From CAWUKT01 sp963923035 (GTDB taxonomy: Bacteria; Bacteroidota; Bacteroidia; J057; JADKCL01): DNA of 64,000 nucleotides. This document shows positions 35,355 through 44,135 of the stretch, piece after piece. The notes under the pieces were generated by a model, which had not been told where the DNA came from, did no database searches, and saw only the letters and a program-made list of their open reading frames with translations. Numbering within the stretch: the first letter of the stretch is position 1; every line of letters begins with the position of its first letter. The stretch covers positions 1-64,000 of the forward strand of contig CAWUKT010000017.1 of the NCBI GenBank assembly GCA_963923035.1, read 5' to 3'. Made by a program: the position numbers and the translations under genes.

Positions 35355-37475
35355 ATGAATCCGGATCAGGAAGAAATCAAACAGCAATTATTCGATGGAT
35401 TGCCTTTTGAGGTCATTTGGCTAGGGGAGGAGGGAGAGTTTTTGTATGCCAATGCTCGGTTTTGTGAGCGAATGGGATACGGAAAGGCTGAATTAGAGGA
35501 GCTTACCATCTTCGATATAAATCCCGCTTCCAGCCCTGAAAGTTGGCGCCAGCATTGGGAAACGGTAGCCCGGGATGGACGCGAATTTTTCAAGGGCATG
35601 CACCGAACGAAGGATGGATTGTTTCGAGAGGTAGAAGTAAATGCGCAGTTTTTCTCAAATGGTAGAAAAAATGCGATCAGTGCAGTGATCACGGACATCG
35701 CCCAATCCAATTTCTACCGAAATCTCCTCCTCCAAACGGAACGGATCTCCGGGACCGGAGGCTGGAAGCTGAACCTTCAGGACGATACCTTCATCGTCAC
35801 CGATGAAGCCCTCTGCATCTTCGACACCGAAGACCGCGCCCAATTGCACCCGGACCGGGTGCACGCATTTTTTCAGGACCCCGAAGTCCTGAAAGATGCC
35901 CTGGCCGAACTTCGTCACCAAGGAAAACCCTTCGAGGTCACCCTGCCCACCCGCCACGAACCGCGCCGGTTCATCCGCGCCAATGGCGAGCCCTGGGGCC
36001 CCGATGGCCAGACCTACAAGATGTTTGGCACCTACCAGGACGTCACCGAAGAATTCGAGCGGGCCAACTCCCTGCGGCTGTACCAGCAGATCATCGACAA
36101 TGCGGAAGACCTCGTTTACCTCTACAACCGGGCCGGAAAATTGCTGCTGTACAGCGATTCGGTGGTGCGAAAGCTGGGCTTCTCCGAGGCAGAATTGAAT
36201 GCCTTTTCCATTTTTGACCTGGATTCTACCATTACTCCCGAGTGGTGGGCCGGCCACTTTGAAGAAATCGTCCAGTCGGGTTCCCTGCGATTCGAATGGT
36301 TGGTCGCCCGGAAAGACGGGACCAAGTTTCCCGTCGACATCACCGCGAATTACCTACAGGTGGGCGGAATCGACTTGAATTGCGCGATCATCCGGGACGT
36401 CACGGAGCGGAAAATGCGGGACCTGAAGCTGTTTGAGGCGCTGGAGGAGATCAAAGCCCTGAAAGAGCGGATCGAAAGTGAAAACGAATACTTGCAGGAG
36501 GCCATTCAAAAGGCCCTCAATGCGGGCAATATCATTTATAAAAGTGCGGCCTACGAAAAGATCATGGGGCAGGTCCAGCAGGTGGCCCCGACCGATTCCA
36601 CGGTCCTGATCACCGGGGAGACGGGGACCGGCAAGGAACTCCTTGCGAATGCGGTCCACGACAACAGCCCCCGGCACAAACGGCCGCTCATCAAGGTCAA
36701 TTGTGCCACTTTACCGGCCGAATTGATCGAAAGCGAATTGTTTGGGCACCGAAAGGGGGCCTTTACGGGCGCCATTGCGGACAAAGCCGGCAAGTTTCAG
36801 CTGGCCGATGGCGGGACCATTTTCCTGGATGAGATCGGAGAATTGCCGCTGGACCTTCAGCCTAAGCTGTTGCGGGTATTGCAGGAAGGGGAGTACGAGG
36901 AAATCGGCGGGACAAGGGCGAAAAAAATTGACGTGCGCGTGGTCGCGGCCTCGAACCGGGACCTGGAGGCGATGATGCACGCGGGGAAGTTCCGCGCCGA
37001 TCTGTTTTACCGCCTCAATGTTTTCCCGATCCACAATGTCCCCCTCCGCGAACGGAAAGAAGATGTCTCCTTGCTGGCCCAGTATTTCCTCGACAAATAC
37101 GCCACCAAGATCGGGAAGTCCTTCAAGCGGCTGGCCAAACGGGCGGTCGACGGGTTGATGGCCTATTCATTTCCCGGAAACATCCGGGAATTGGAGAACC
37201 TCATCGAGCGGGCGGTCATCACGGAGCAAGGGCCCGTGCTGCATCCCGGGGATTGGATTCCCAAGGGCCGGGCAGAAGATCCGGGGACCGGCGATTTTGT
37301 GTCGCTGGACCAGATGCAGCGGCAGTACATCATCGATGTGTTGGAGTACACCGGCTGGCGGGTGAGCGGGCCCAAGGGAGCGGCCCGTATCCTTGACATG
37401 AACCCCAAGACCCTGTTTGCCCGGATGAAAAAACTGGGAATCGAAAAGAAAACCGTATTGAAGGAAAGTGAGTGA
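35355..37475 (+). CDS. Sigma-54-dependent transcriptional activator with PAS domains
   Basis: 706 residues. Three PAS-like domains (about 12-118, 130-235, 243-355) and a short coiled coil precede an AAA+ domain with Walker A GETGTGKE (421-428), GAFTGA (468-473, the sigma-54 contact loop) and Walker B TIFLDEIGE (488-496). The C-terminal Fis-type HTH is at about 660-700. No receiver domain; signal sensing is through PAS, ligand unknown. It faces the cluster with the sigma-54 promoter 109 bp away and probably activates it. Confidence 0.95.
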   Translation: MNPDQEEIKQQLFDGLPFEVIWLGEEGEFLYANARFCERMGYGKAELEELTIFDINPASSPESWRQHWETVARDGREFFKGMHRTKDGLFREVEVNAQFFSNGRKNAISAVITDIAQSNFYRNLLLQTERISGTGGWKLNLQDDTFIVTDEALCIFDTEDRAQLHPDRVHAFFQDPEVLKDALAELRHQGKPFEVTLPTRHEPRRFIRANGEPWGPDGQTYKMFGTYQDVTEEFERANSLRLYQQIIDNAEDLVYLYNRAGKLLLYSDSVVRKLGFSEAELNAFSIFDLDSTITPEWWAGHFEEIVQSGSLRFEWLVARKDGTKFPVDITANYLQVGGIDLNCAIIRDVTERKMRDLKLFEALEEIKALKERIESENEYLQEAIQKALNAGNIIYKSAAYEKIMGQVQQVAPTDSTVLITGETGTGKELLANAVHDNSPRHKRPLIKVNCATLPAELIESELFGHRKGAFTGAIADKAGKFQLADGGTIFLDEIGELPLDLQPKLLRVLQEGEYEEIGGTRAKKIDVRVVAASNRDLEAMMHAGKFRADLFYRLNVFPIHNVPLRERKEDVSLLAQYFLDKYATKIGKSFKRLAKRAVDGLMAYSFPGNIRELENLIERAVITEQGPVLHPGDWIPKGRAEDPGTGDFVSLDQMQRQYIIDVLEYTGWRVSGPKGAARILDMNPKTLFARMKKLGIEKKTVLKESE

Positions 37476-37600
37476 GAGGGAAGTGGGAAAGGGGTAATTG
37501 AATCGGTTTAGCCGGGGTCGCTCTCTGGAAAATGTGATCCATCCACTGGGTGGTGTGTTTATTTCACTGAATTGTGTAAAGGTGTTTGGTTGGTTGCGGC

Positions 37601-37608
37601 TACATTTG
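37601..37608 (+). promoter_or_regulatory. Candidate -7 box of the effector gene
   Basis: TACATTTG fits TAnnTTTG and lies 44 nt before the ATG at 37653. No TTG at the expected -33 spacing was found, so support is weak. Confidence 0.3.
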
Positions 37609-37652
37609 GAGCATTGAGTAATCCTAAAATCATTACCTAACACAACTACCCC

Positions 37653-40055
37653 ATGTCAGAAACTCAATCCCTGTCCCGGACAAATCCGGAACACGACCAT
37701 TCCATGTCCACGCCCTTGCAAAGCAATTCCCGCATGACTTTGGCCATGCCCCCCGGACAACCCAACGATTTCCAGACCGCCGCCAACAACAGCTACCAGG
37801 TCTCGCAGTTAAAAGCTCTCCAACCCGGTTCCGGGTTGCGAAAGGCAGCTCCCATTCAAAGGAAACCAACCTTGGAAGGGGAAAGTAAAAAGCGGGATCC
37901 AAACGATCCTGAGGGCTATAACCGTTATAAAAACAGGGTCGATTTGACCGCCGAGGTTCTGGGCAAAATTGGTCCGAAGGAAGATGCTGATCACGTCCGT
38001 TTACTGGTGTTTTCAGGGAAATTTGGGCTGCTTGGGAAAATGCATATTCCCGAAGAGGTGCTGAACAAAGACAAGGAGGGGGAGAAAAAAATCGCTCCGG
38101 CTCACAAGTATGTGAATATTCGGGCGGGGGGAAAGTCCCATCCCGAATTGGACGGCAGTACCGATGGAGAGATGTACCTGATCACTAAAATGAATTCGAT
38201 CCTTGCCGATTATATCAAGAGGCACAGGTCCCAATTGAGCCCGGGACGCTTCACCGAATTGCAAGACAGTGACGAATGGTTTAAATGGAACCCCAACCAG
38301 AATCCACTCAAAGACGAGATCAGGGTCGAAATCCTGGGGCCCCAGGGAACCTGCAAAGACTGCCAGTCTGCGCTTAGGGTATGGGTCAAAGATGCAGCGA
38401 TGAAAATCAAAAAGCAGACCAAATGGCCGCAAAATAAACTGGTGGAAGTACGAGAGGGAGGGGCAGGAACCGTGAAAATATCTGTGGTTGCTCGGTGGAT
38501 CGACGGGAACCAGATACAAACCAATAAACGAAAATCATCCCTGAAGAAGCAAAGCACGGTCTATGGGAGCCGCCAGGCAGCCTGGAAGCAAAGGGTAAAG
38601 GGGGCCTCGAAAAGAGTTCCCCACCACTACTTATTGATAGCTGAAAAGGATATGAAGCCAACCCCCAATGCGGATGCCGAGTGGGTCGCCAATTACAAAA
38701 GGAACGTCCTGAGGATCGTGGAAGAGCCCGCTTCGAAAAAGGGGGGCAAAAAGAAGGCTAAGCGAAAAAGGAAAACGAAAAACAGGAGAAAAGGGCATAA
38801 TGGGGGCCAAGGGACCAAAAAGGAAGAAAGCACGATGGACCTGGTGGAAGAGATCGCCTCCAAGGACTATGGAAAGAAGAAGCGCGGGCGAAGAAGAAAA
38901 AAGAACAATAGCTTGAGAACTGGCCCCTCGCAGGGAGGCCTTGCCAACAATGGAAACGCACCATTGAACCCTCTCGGCAGCAATGCCCCACTGGATCCTT
39001 CCCAGAGCATCGCCGATCAGTTGGGGGCCACCGGGGTGCTGTTGGGAAACAGCAATATCACTTCCATCTCAGTTCACAACGACCCTCAATCTTCCGAGGA
39101 GGAGAATGGTCTCTTCATTGACAAGGAAGACAGTGACTACGACAACGATTGGGGAGGCCACGATGATTCGGTGCCGGACAACCAAAACGGATGGGAGAAT
39201 GACGATGATTTTGATGATGAAAGCAAGGGAAGTTTGAATCAGCTGAACGACGTGATGGAGGAGGACGAGGATTACGATTCAGGCTTTGATGCCTTGGAAG
39301 CGGTTGAGACCGCCAAGGCGATTGCAGCCGTAGAAGAACAAGAAGCAGTGGAAGCGGTAAATGAGTTCGAGCAGGATTACGCAATGCAAAAGACCCTTAT
39401 GGCAGATGTGTCGTCAAGGAAAAGCAAAAAAAGATCCAAGAGACGCAAAAAGAAGTCCAGGAATTCTAATGTGGCTTCCTCCAATTTGAACGGCATCCAG
39501 GGCATTTCTCCCCCTCCCGCTCTCAATTCCCTGAATCCCGCCAGCGGGAACAGTAGCCAGCAACCCACCGGGGTCCCGGTGCCCCAGTCCTTGGTCCCCA
39601 ACGCCGACCAGTCGGACCCCACCACCATGAACCCCACCGTCGCCGCCGACCAGGTGGGGCAGGACTCCGACCAGGACAACCTGCTCGACCAGGACCAGTC
39701 CGCCCAAAGTTCGAACAGTTCGAACTGCTACCTGACCACGGCCTGCGTCACCTTCCGCGGACTCCCCGACGACTGCGAAGAATTGACAACGCTCCGCTGG
39801 TTCCGGGACCATTTCCTCCTCCACCAGTCCTACGGCCCCGCCCTGGTCCGCAAGTACTATACCTACGCGCCCAACATCGTCCAGAACATCAACGACCAGC
39901 CCGATCCCGGGGCCATCTACGATGAAATCTACGCGGTGGTGCGCGAGTGTGTGCGCCTGATCCAGGCCGGTGAGCTGGAGGCGACCTTTGACCTGTACTG
40001 CGAAATGGTCGAAGAAATGCGCGAACGCTACGCCGGAGCCGTGCTGATATTGTAA
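37653..40055 (+). CDS. Putative eCIS cargo with deaminase-like domain
   Basis: 800 residues. The N-terminal tract at 43-71 (AANNSYQVSQLKALQ ... PIQRKP) resembles the leader of DUF4157-type eCIS cargo proteins. Residues 155-250 look like a toxin deaminase: DGE at 171-173, followed about 60 residues later by TCKDC (Cys234/Cys237), the [H/D]xE and CxxC zinc pattern. A basic Lys/Arg-rich stretch (about 355-430), an acidic Asp/Glu-rich stretch (about 490-580), and a C-terminal domain with CYLTTACVTFRGLPDDCEELT and YYTYAP, similar to CFI-box C-terminal domains. The domain readings are by eye. It lies about 6 kb before the eCIS structural genes. Confidence 0.65.
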   Translation: MSETQSLSRTNPEHDHSMSTPLQSNSRMTLAMPPGQPNDFQTAANNSYQVSQLKALQPGSGLRKAAPIQRKPTLEGESKKRDPNDPEGYNRYKNRVDLTAEVLGKIGPKEDADHVRLLVFSGKFGLLGKMHIPEEVLNKDKEGEKKIAPAHKYVNIRAGGKSHPELDGSTDGEMYLITKMNSILADYIKRHRSQLSPGRFTELQDSDEWFKWNPNQNPLKDEIRVEILGPQGTCKDCQSALRVWVKDAAMKIKKQTKWPQNKLVEVREGGAGTVKISVVARWIDGNQIQTNKRKSSLKKQSTVYGSRQAAWKQRVKGASKRVPHHYLLIAEKDMKPTPNADAEWVANYKRNVLRIVEEPASKKGGKKKAKRKRKTKNRRKGHNGGQGTKKEESTMDLVEEIASKDYGKKKRGRRRKKNNSLRTGPSQGGLANNGNAPLNPLGSNAPLDPSQSIADQLGATGVLLGNSNITSISVHNDPQSSEEENGLFIDKEDSDYDNDWGGHDDSVPDNQNGWENDDDFDDESKGSLNQLNDVMEEDEDYDSGFDALEAVETAKAIAAVEEQEAVEAVNEFEQDYAMQKTLMADVSSRKSKKRSKRRKKKSRNSNVASSNLNGIQGISPPPALNSLNPASGNSSQQPTGVPVPQSLVPNADQSDPTTMNPTVAADQVGQDSDQDNLLDQDQSAQSSNSSNCYLTTACVTFRGLPDDCEELTTLRWFRDHFLLHQSYGPALVRKYYTYAPNIVQNINDQPDPGAIYDEIYAVVRECVRLIQAGELEATFDLYCEMVEEMRERYAGAVLIL

Positions 40056-40062
40056 AGAATAA

Positions 40063-40128
40063 CCCTGTTCCCGGACGAGCACTTGAAAGTTACCCCAAAG
40101 TGTTATAGTCTTGGAACAGGGATTTTTA
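40063..40128 (+). terminator. Terminator of the effector gene
   Basis: CCCTGTTCC (40063-40071) pairs perfectly with GGAACAGGG (40113-40121); inside, CACTT and AAGTG form a second stem. TTTTT follows directly. It overlaps the leader of the next gene, which argues for the later start (40163) there and isolates the effector transcript. Confidence 0.7.
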
Positions 40129-40162
40129 CATGCAACCCAACTCAAGAAAGATACAGAAGCCG

Positions 40163-41446
40163 ATGAAAGTACATGCAGTGTGGATGGCGTTTTTCATGGT
40201 GATCCTTTGGAATGGAAGCCAGGCCCGGATGTCCGAGCAATCCAATTCAGTGGCCCAGGAAGAAAAGGAATTGGCGAAGATGGCATTGGATATCCTCAAC
40301 CATGACAGTACCGAATTCAAGATTGAGTTGAACAAGGAATTCATCGGTCGCCTGACGGCGCTGTTGGAGCGTCCCGAAAGCTACGACCATCCCTTCAAGG
40401 AGATGGAAACGGTCTCTCGCCTCGCCCCTGACGACGACAGCTTCCGGATTTTTACCTGGTACCTCGTCGACAAGCAGGCCGGTGCCTACTACGCCGAAGA
40501 TGCCCACTATTACTTCGGCTTGGTCCAACGCAAGCACATTGATCCCAGCGGCAAAGAGCATATCCTCGTGATTCCCCTGTTGGAAATCGACCGCCTCCCC
40601 CGCAACTTCGAGCAGGTCGTCACCGACAACTACGCCTGGTTCGGGTCCCTGTACTACGGCGCGAAATTTGGCTCCTCCATCGCCGCTTACGACGGCTACT
40701 ACTACAAGTTGGTGCCCAAAGACGGTGGGGTGGAAGAGGACGAAAATGAAAAGGAGCTGGTGGTGACATTTACGCCGGGAAAGGTGCAGGGCCGGATGCT
40801 GAAAGAATCAAACAAATTGACCTACCGCAACCACGAGCGGGTCAAGGAGTCGGTGCGCTATTATACGTTGATGGGGTGGAATGGCTGGGACAATAAAGGC
40901 AACTACAAAGTGCTTGAAATCATGAGCTTCGATCCCGAGGATAGCAGCCGGGTGATCTTTGGCGCCCCCATCATTTACTTTGACCAAATCCCGAAAGCCC
41001 GCGCGCTCTTCAAATACAGCGACTTTGGGCATTTCACTATGAATACTGGCTATGTCAAGTGGGGCCTGTTCAATTTGTTCCGCAAGAAGATGGTGGTTTA
41101 CGACCACCTGGCTCCGCCAGAATATGCGCGTCCCACTGACAAGTGGGAACTCGGCCCCGACGGCAGCTACGACGCGCTGACCTATTATCCCAAGTACGGC
41201 GGCTACTTCGAATGGCACCGCGATGTGGAGATTGCGGACGACTTTGAGAACAAGCAGCACAAGAAGGAGATGCAGGCCTTGCAGATGGAATATGCCGCCC
41301 AGGATTCCGCGACTTTCCCCGACTACGGGGAACTGATGCGGGGCCGAGCCGCCCGTAAGCAGCGGAAGCGGCAGCGCAAAGTCCTCAAGCAGCAGCAAAA
41401 GGCTGCCGAACGACGGCTCCGCGAGAGCGGAATCGAGTTCGATTGA
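40163..41446 (+). CDS. Conserved hypothetical secreted protein
   Basis: 427 residues from the ATG at 40163, which starts a signal peptide (MKVHAVWMAFFMVILWNGSQA); an ATG 33 nt earlier lies right on the terminator. The mature protein has no known domain. Blocks such as YYTLMGWNGWDNKGNYKVLEIMSF and YYPKYGGYFEWHRDVEI are of the kind seen in a conserved Bacteroidota family of unknown role. The C-terminal 60 residues are Lys/Arg/Gln-rich. Confidence 0.7.
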   Translation: MKVHAVWMAFFMVILWNGSQARMSEQSNSVAQEEKELAKMALDILNHDSTEFKIELNKEFIGRLTALLERPESYDHPFKEMETVSRLAPDDDSFRIFTWYLVDKQAGAYYAEDAHYYFGLVQRKHIDPSGKEHILVIPLLEIDRLPRNFEQVVTDNYAWFGSLYYGAKFGSSIAAYDGYYYKLVPKDGGVEEDENEKELVVTFTPGKVQGRMLKESNKLTYRNHERVKESVRYYTLMGWNGWDNKGNYKVLEIMSFDPEDSSRVIFGAPIIYFDQIPKARALFKYSDFGHFTMNTGYVKWGLFNLFRKKMVVYDHLAPPEYARPTDKWELGPDGSYDALTYYPKYGGYFEWHRDVEIADDFENKQHKKEMQALQMEYAAQDSATFPDYGELMRGRAARKQRKRQRKVLKQQQKAAERRLRESGIEFD

Positions 41447-41623
41447 CCGCCGGAGGCACCGAGAACCTGCCCCATCGGGCCTTTCCATTTTTCTTTCCCA
41501 CTCTTCCCGAATTCTCCTTATCTTGACAATGGAGTCCATCAACTGCTCCAACCCATTGTCTATTGTCGCTTTGCTCCCCTTTTCAGGTCCCCTGACCTCA
41601 AATTAAACTTTGACTTAACCGTT

Positions 41624-42386
41624 ATGTCCATTCGGTTTTTCACTGCATTGATCGCATTTGTCTTTGCCGCCACTCCCTTATATCCAGGCTTCTACCCCTT
41701 CCAATGACCCGGAAAAGATGATGGTTACGCGGGCGCTGGACGTTTACAATCTCCACCTCAACAAGAAAATTGAGGAATCATCTGTGGTGATTCAATTGGG
41801 AAGCCAGGATTCCATTCGCATTCAATCTCCCGACTGCGAGAAATTCATGATGGATCAGAGTCTGTCGGTAGGAATTCGGACCCAAAGCGGCATGAAAATG
41901 TTGGAGGCTTCTGACTTTGATCGCTGGATTGGAGTCGATGGAGAGAACGAGCAAATCGAACTGGTCTTTCAGCGGAGTCAGAAGGGAGAAAAAGTCCTGT
42001 TGGTACGCAACCTGAAGCTGTTCCGGAAGTATGCTGCTTCCGCTGGCAACCAAGAGATCGGGAATGTCCTGCAATTCAACAATTTCTCGATGGATGCCAA
42101 GTTGGGAGAGAAAAAGAAATCGGCTGTGGCGGTCAGGGTGCGGGCAGAGGACCAATTGAAAGTGGAAGTGGGCGATGCGGGGCAAAATCAGGTCGTTTGC
42201 AAGGCTTTTTCCAAGGACAATGAGACCGTAGGGAGTTCCCTGACCTTTGGAGAGCCGATGGGCGTTGAGCTGTCGGGCGGAAAGTTCGAGCGGTATTTCC
42301 TGGAGTTCTCTCCGGTGGAAAAAAGCGGTAAGTCCAGCCCCTTCGACCTGGCCATTCAGCGGATTCCTGCGACTCCCTCGAAATAG
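41624..42386 (+). CDS. Secreted protein, frameshift in signal peptide
   Basis: The body (41690-42386) is in the +2 frame, readable from a TTG at 41658. The ATG at 41624 begins a good signal peptide in a different frame (MSIRFFTALIAFVFAATP), and the two join if one T of the CCCTTA near 41676-41680 is removed, giving FAATPYIQASTPSND. So either a frameshift mutation or an error in the read. The mature protein is paralogous to the first half of the next gene (RALDVYNLHLNKKIEESSVVIQL versus RILDIYNIRFNKEVGETSIIFQL). Role unknown. Confidence 0.6.
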
Positions 42387-42602
42387 AAATTTCTCGGACC
42401 TGCGTCCGAATTCAAGCCGTCATTTTTGTGATCCCCTGTCAGGAGGATTAATTCGGAATGTACTGGCGTTTGTCGCTTGAATTGATTTAATTTAAGCACG
42501 AAGGGTGTTTTTGCACCTCATTCAATCAGCGTCCGAAGCCAACTACAACTGGAGTTTAAGGAACACCACGACGAAACGCGCAAAAAATCGCCACGATTAC
42601 GG

Positions 42603-44126
42603 ATGAAGAAGGGAATTGCTACATTATCGCTCGCATTGCTTTCCACCCTCCTGGTCGCTTTCCTTGCCGATGAAGGAGAGCAACGGAGTCGTCGGAAAGA
42701 GGAGAAAGCCCGTGAAAATACCGAGCGTATCCTGGACATTTACAATATCCGCTTCAACAAGGAAGTAGGAGAGACCTCGATCATTTTTCAGTTAGACCCT
42801 GGAGACTCGATCATGGTGGCCTGTCCCGACTGTATCCGTTACCTTCCCAACGAAGAAAATACAAAGGGTACCATGACCCTTTCCATCCGTTCCATTGACG
42901 GAACCTACCAATATGCCGAGAACGATTTTGACGAATGGATCAAGATTCGATCGTCCAACGGTAAGATTGGCTTGGTCTTTCAGCGGGATGGATTCGGAGA
43001 AAAGATATTGCTGGTCCGCTCGCTGCGGATGTGGCGAAAGACCAAGAAGTCCTTCCGGGACGTGGCGGGTGAGTCACAACCGGTCTTGGACATCAACAAC
43101 CTCTACATCGACAAGCTGCTGAAGGACGCGACGGAGGTGCAGACGAAGTTTGCCCTGACCCTGAAGAGCGAGGACCAATTGAGTGTCAAGGTCGTGGGGG
43201 TCAATGGGGCGGCGCCGGGCAATATGGTCTGTAACCAATACAAGGAGGACGAAGAATGGGACAAATCTCCCATCGAGTTCGGCGCTCCATTCCCGGTTCC
43301 CTCCGTGGATGGTGGTCGAGACCGCTTCTACTTTGAATTCTCGCACATCGAGGGGATCAAGGGCGTCAATACTTACCACATCGACATCGAACGTATTCCG
43401 GCCCGTACGACGGGCTACCTGGACATTGTCGCCGACTCCTCCGATGGAGACAGCGCCCTTGCCGATACCGTCGAGGATAAAGATCCCTTCCTGCAATACC
43501 TCGAGTTGATGCAGGGTGATCCCGATTTTACCTGCACGACCCCCGAAACGAAATTGGCGGTCAGCATCGACGGACGTTTTAAGCTGGGGCCGATGCGTCG
43601 AAACAAGGTCTGCATTCCCCTTGAATTGACGGATGAGTGTGTGGCGGCCGAAGAATGCGTGGGCTGTGATTCGATCTGGGGATTCTGGATTGGGGCGGGG
43701 GACAATTTGATCAACCGCTACGCCTACAAGGACAGCATCCGCCAATTGAAGAAGCAGGAAGGCCTGATCGAGGGCTGGGCGCGCTCCCGCCGCTACCGCG
43801 GCATGAGTAGCTCCTCCATTTTCCCCGACACTAAATACGGAGAGGACATCTTCTTCGCGATTGTGGACCAGGCGGATACCACGCGGTTCCTGACAGCGCC
43901 CTTCAACCGGACCGATTGGTACGGAGATTTCTCCTATACCATTTCGACCGGGCGTTACATGCGTTCCTATTCCTACCTCATGAAATACAGTCCCGAGCGA
44001 CCGGTTTCGCTGTGTCTCTGCAACAACAACGCGGTCACAACTGTCCCCGTGATGTTCCGTTTCCAGCAATTCCTCACCGAACCGAAGAGGCCGGTAAGTC
44101 CCATCGCTCCCCTAACCGTGAATTGA
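42603..44126 (+). CDS. Secreted two-part protein, paralogue of upstream gene
   Basis: 507 residues with a signal peptide (MKKGIATLSLALLSTLLVAFLA). The first approximately 260 residues are paralogous to the 41624-42386 product, including VFQRDGFGEKILLVRSLRMW. The second part (about 300-500) has several Cys (for example CTTPETK, ECVGCDS) and no recognised family. The gene stops 10 nt before the GH18-like lipoprotein, so the three are likely one transcript leading to the eCIS region. Confidence 0.7.
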   Translation: MKKGIATLSLALLSTLLVAFLADEGEQRSRRKEEKARENTERILDIYNIRFNKEVGETSIIFQLDPGDSIMVACPDCIRYLPNEENTKGTMTLSIRSIDGTYQYAENDFDEWIKIRSSNGKIGLVFQRDGFGEKILLVRSLRMWRKTKKSFRDVAGESQPVLDINNLYIDKLLKDATEVQTKFALTLKSEDQLSVKVVGVNGAAPGNMVCNQYKEDEEWDKSPIEFGAPFPVPSVDGGRDRFYFEFSHIEGIKGVNTYHIDIERIPARTTGYLDIVADSSDGDSALADTVEDKDPFLQYLELMQGDPDFTCTTPETKLAVSIDGRFKLGPMRRNKVCIPLELTDECVAAEECVGCDSIWGFWIGAGDNLINRYAYKDSIRQLKKQEGLIEGWARSRRYRGMSSSSIFPDTKYGEDIFFAIVDQADTTRFLTAPFNRTDWYGDFSYTISTGRYMRSYSYLMKYSPERPVSLCLCNNNAVTTVPVMFRFQQFLTEPKRPVSPIAPLTVN

Positions 44127-44135
44127 TTTTCCCCC

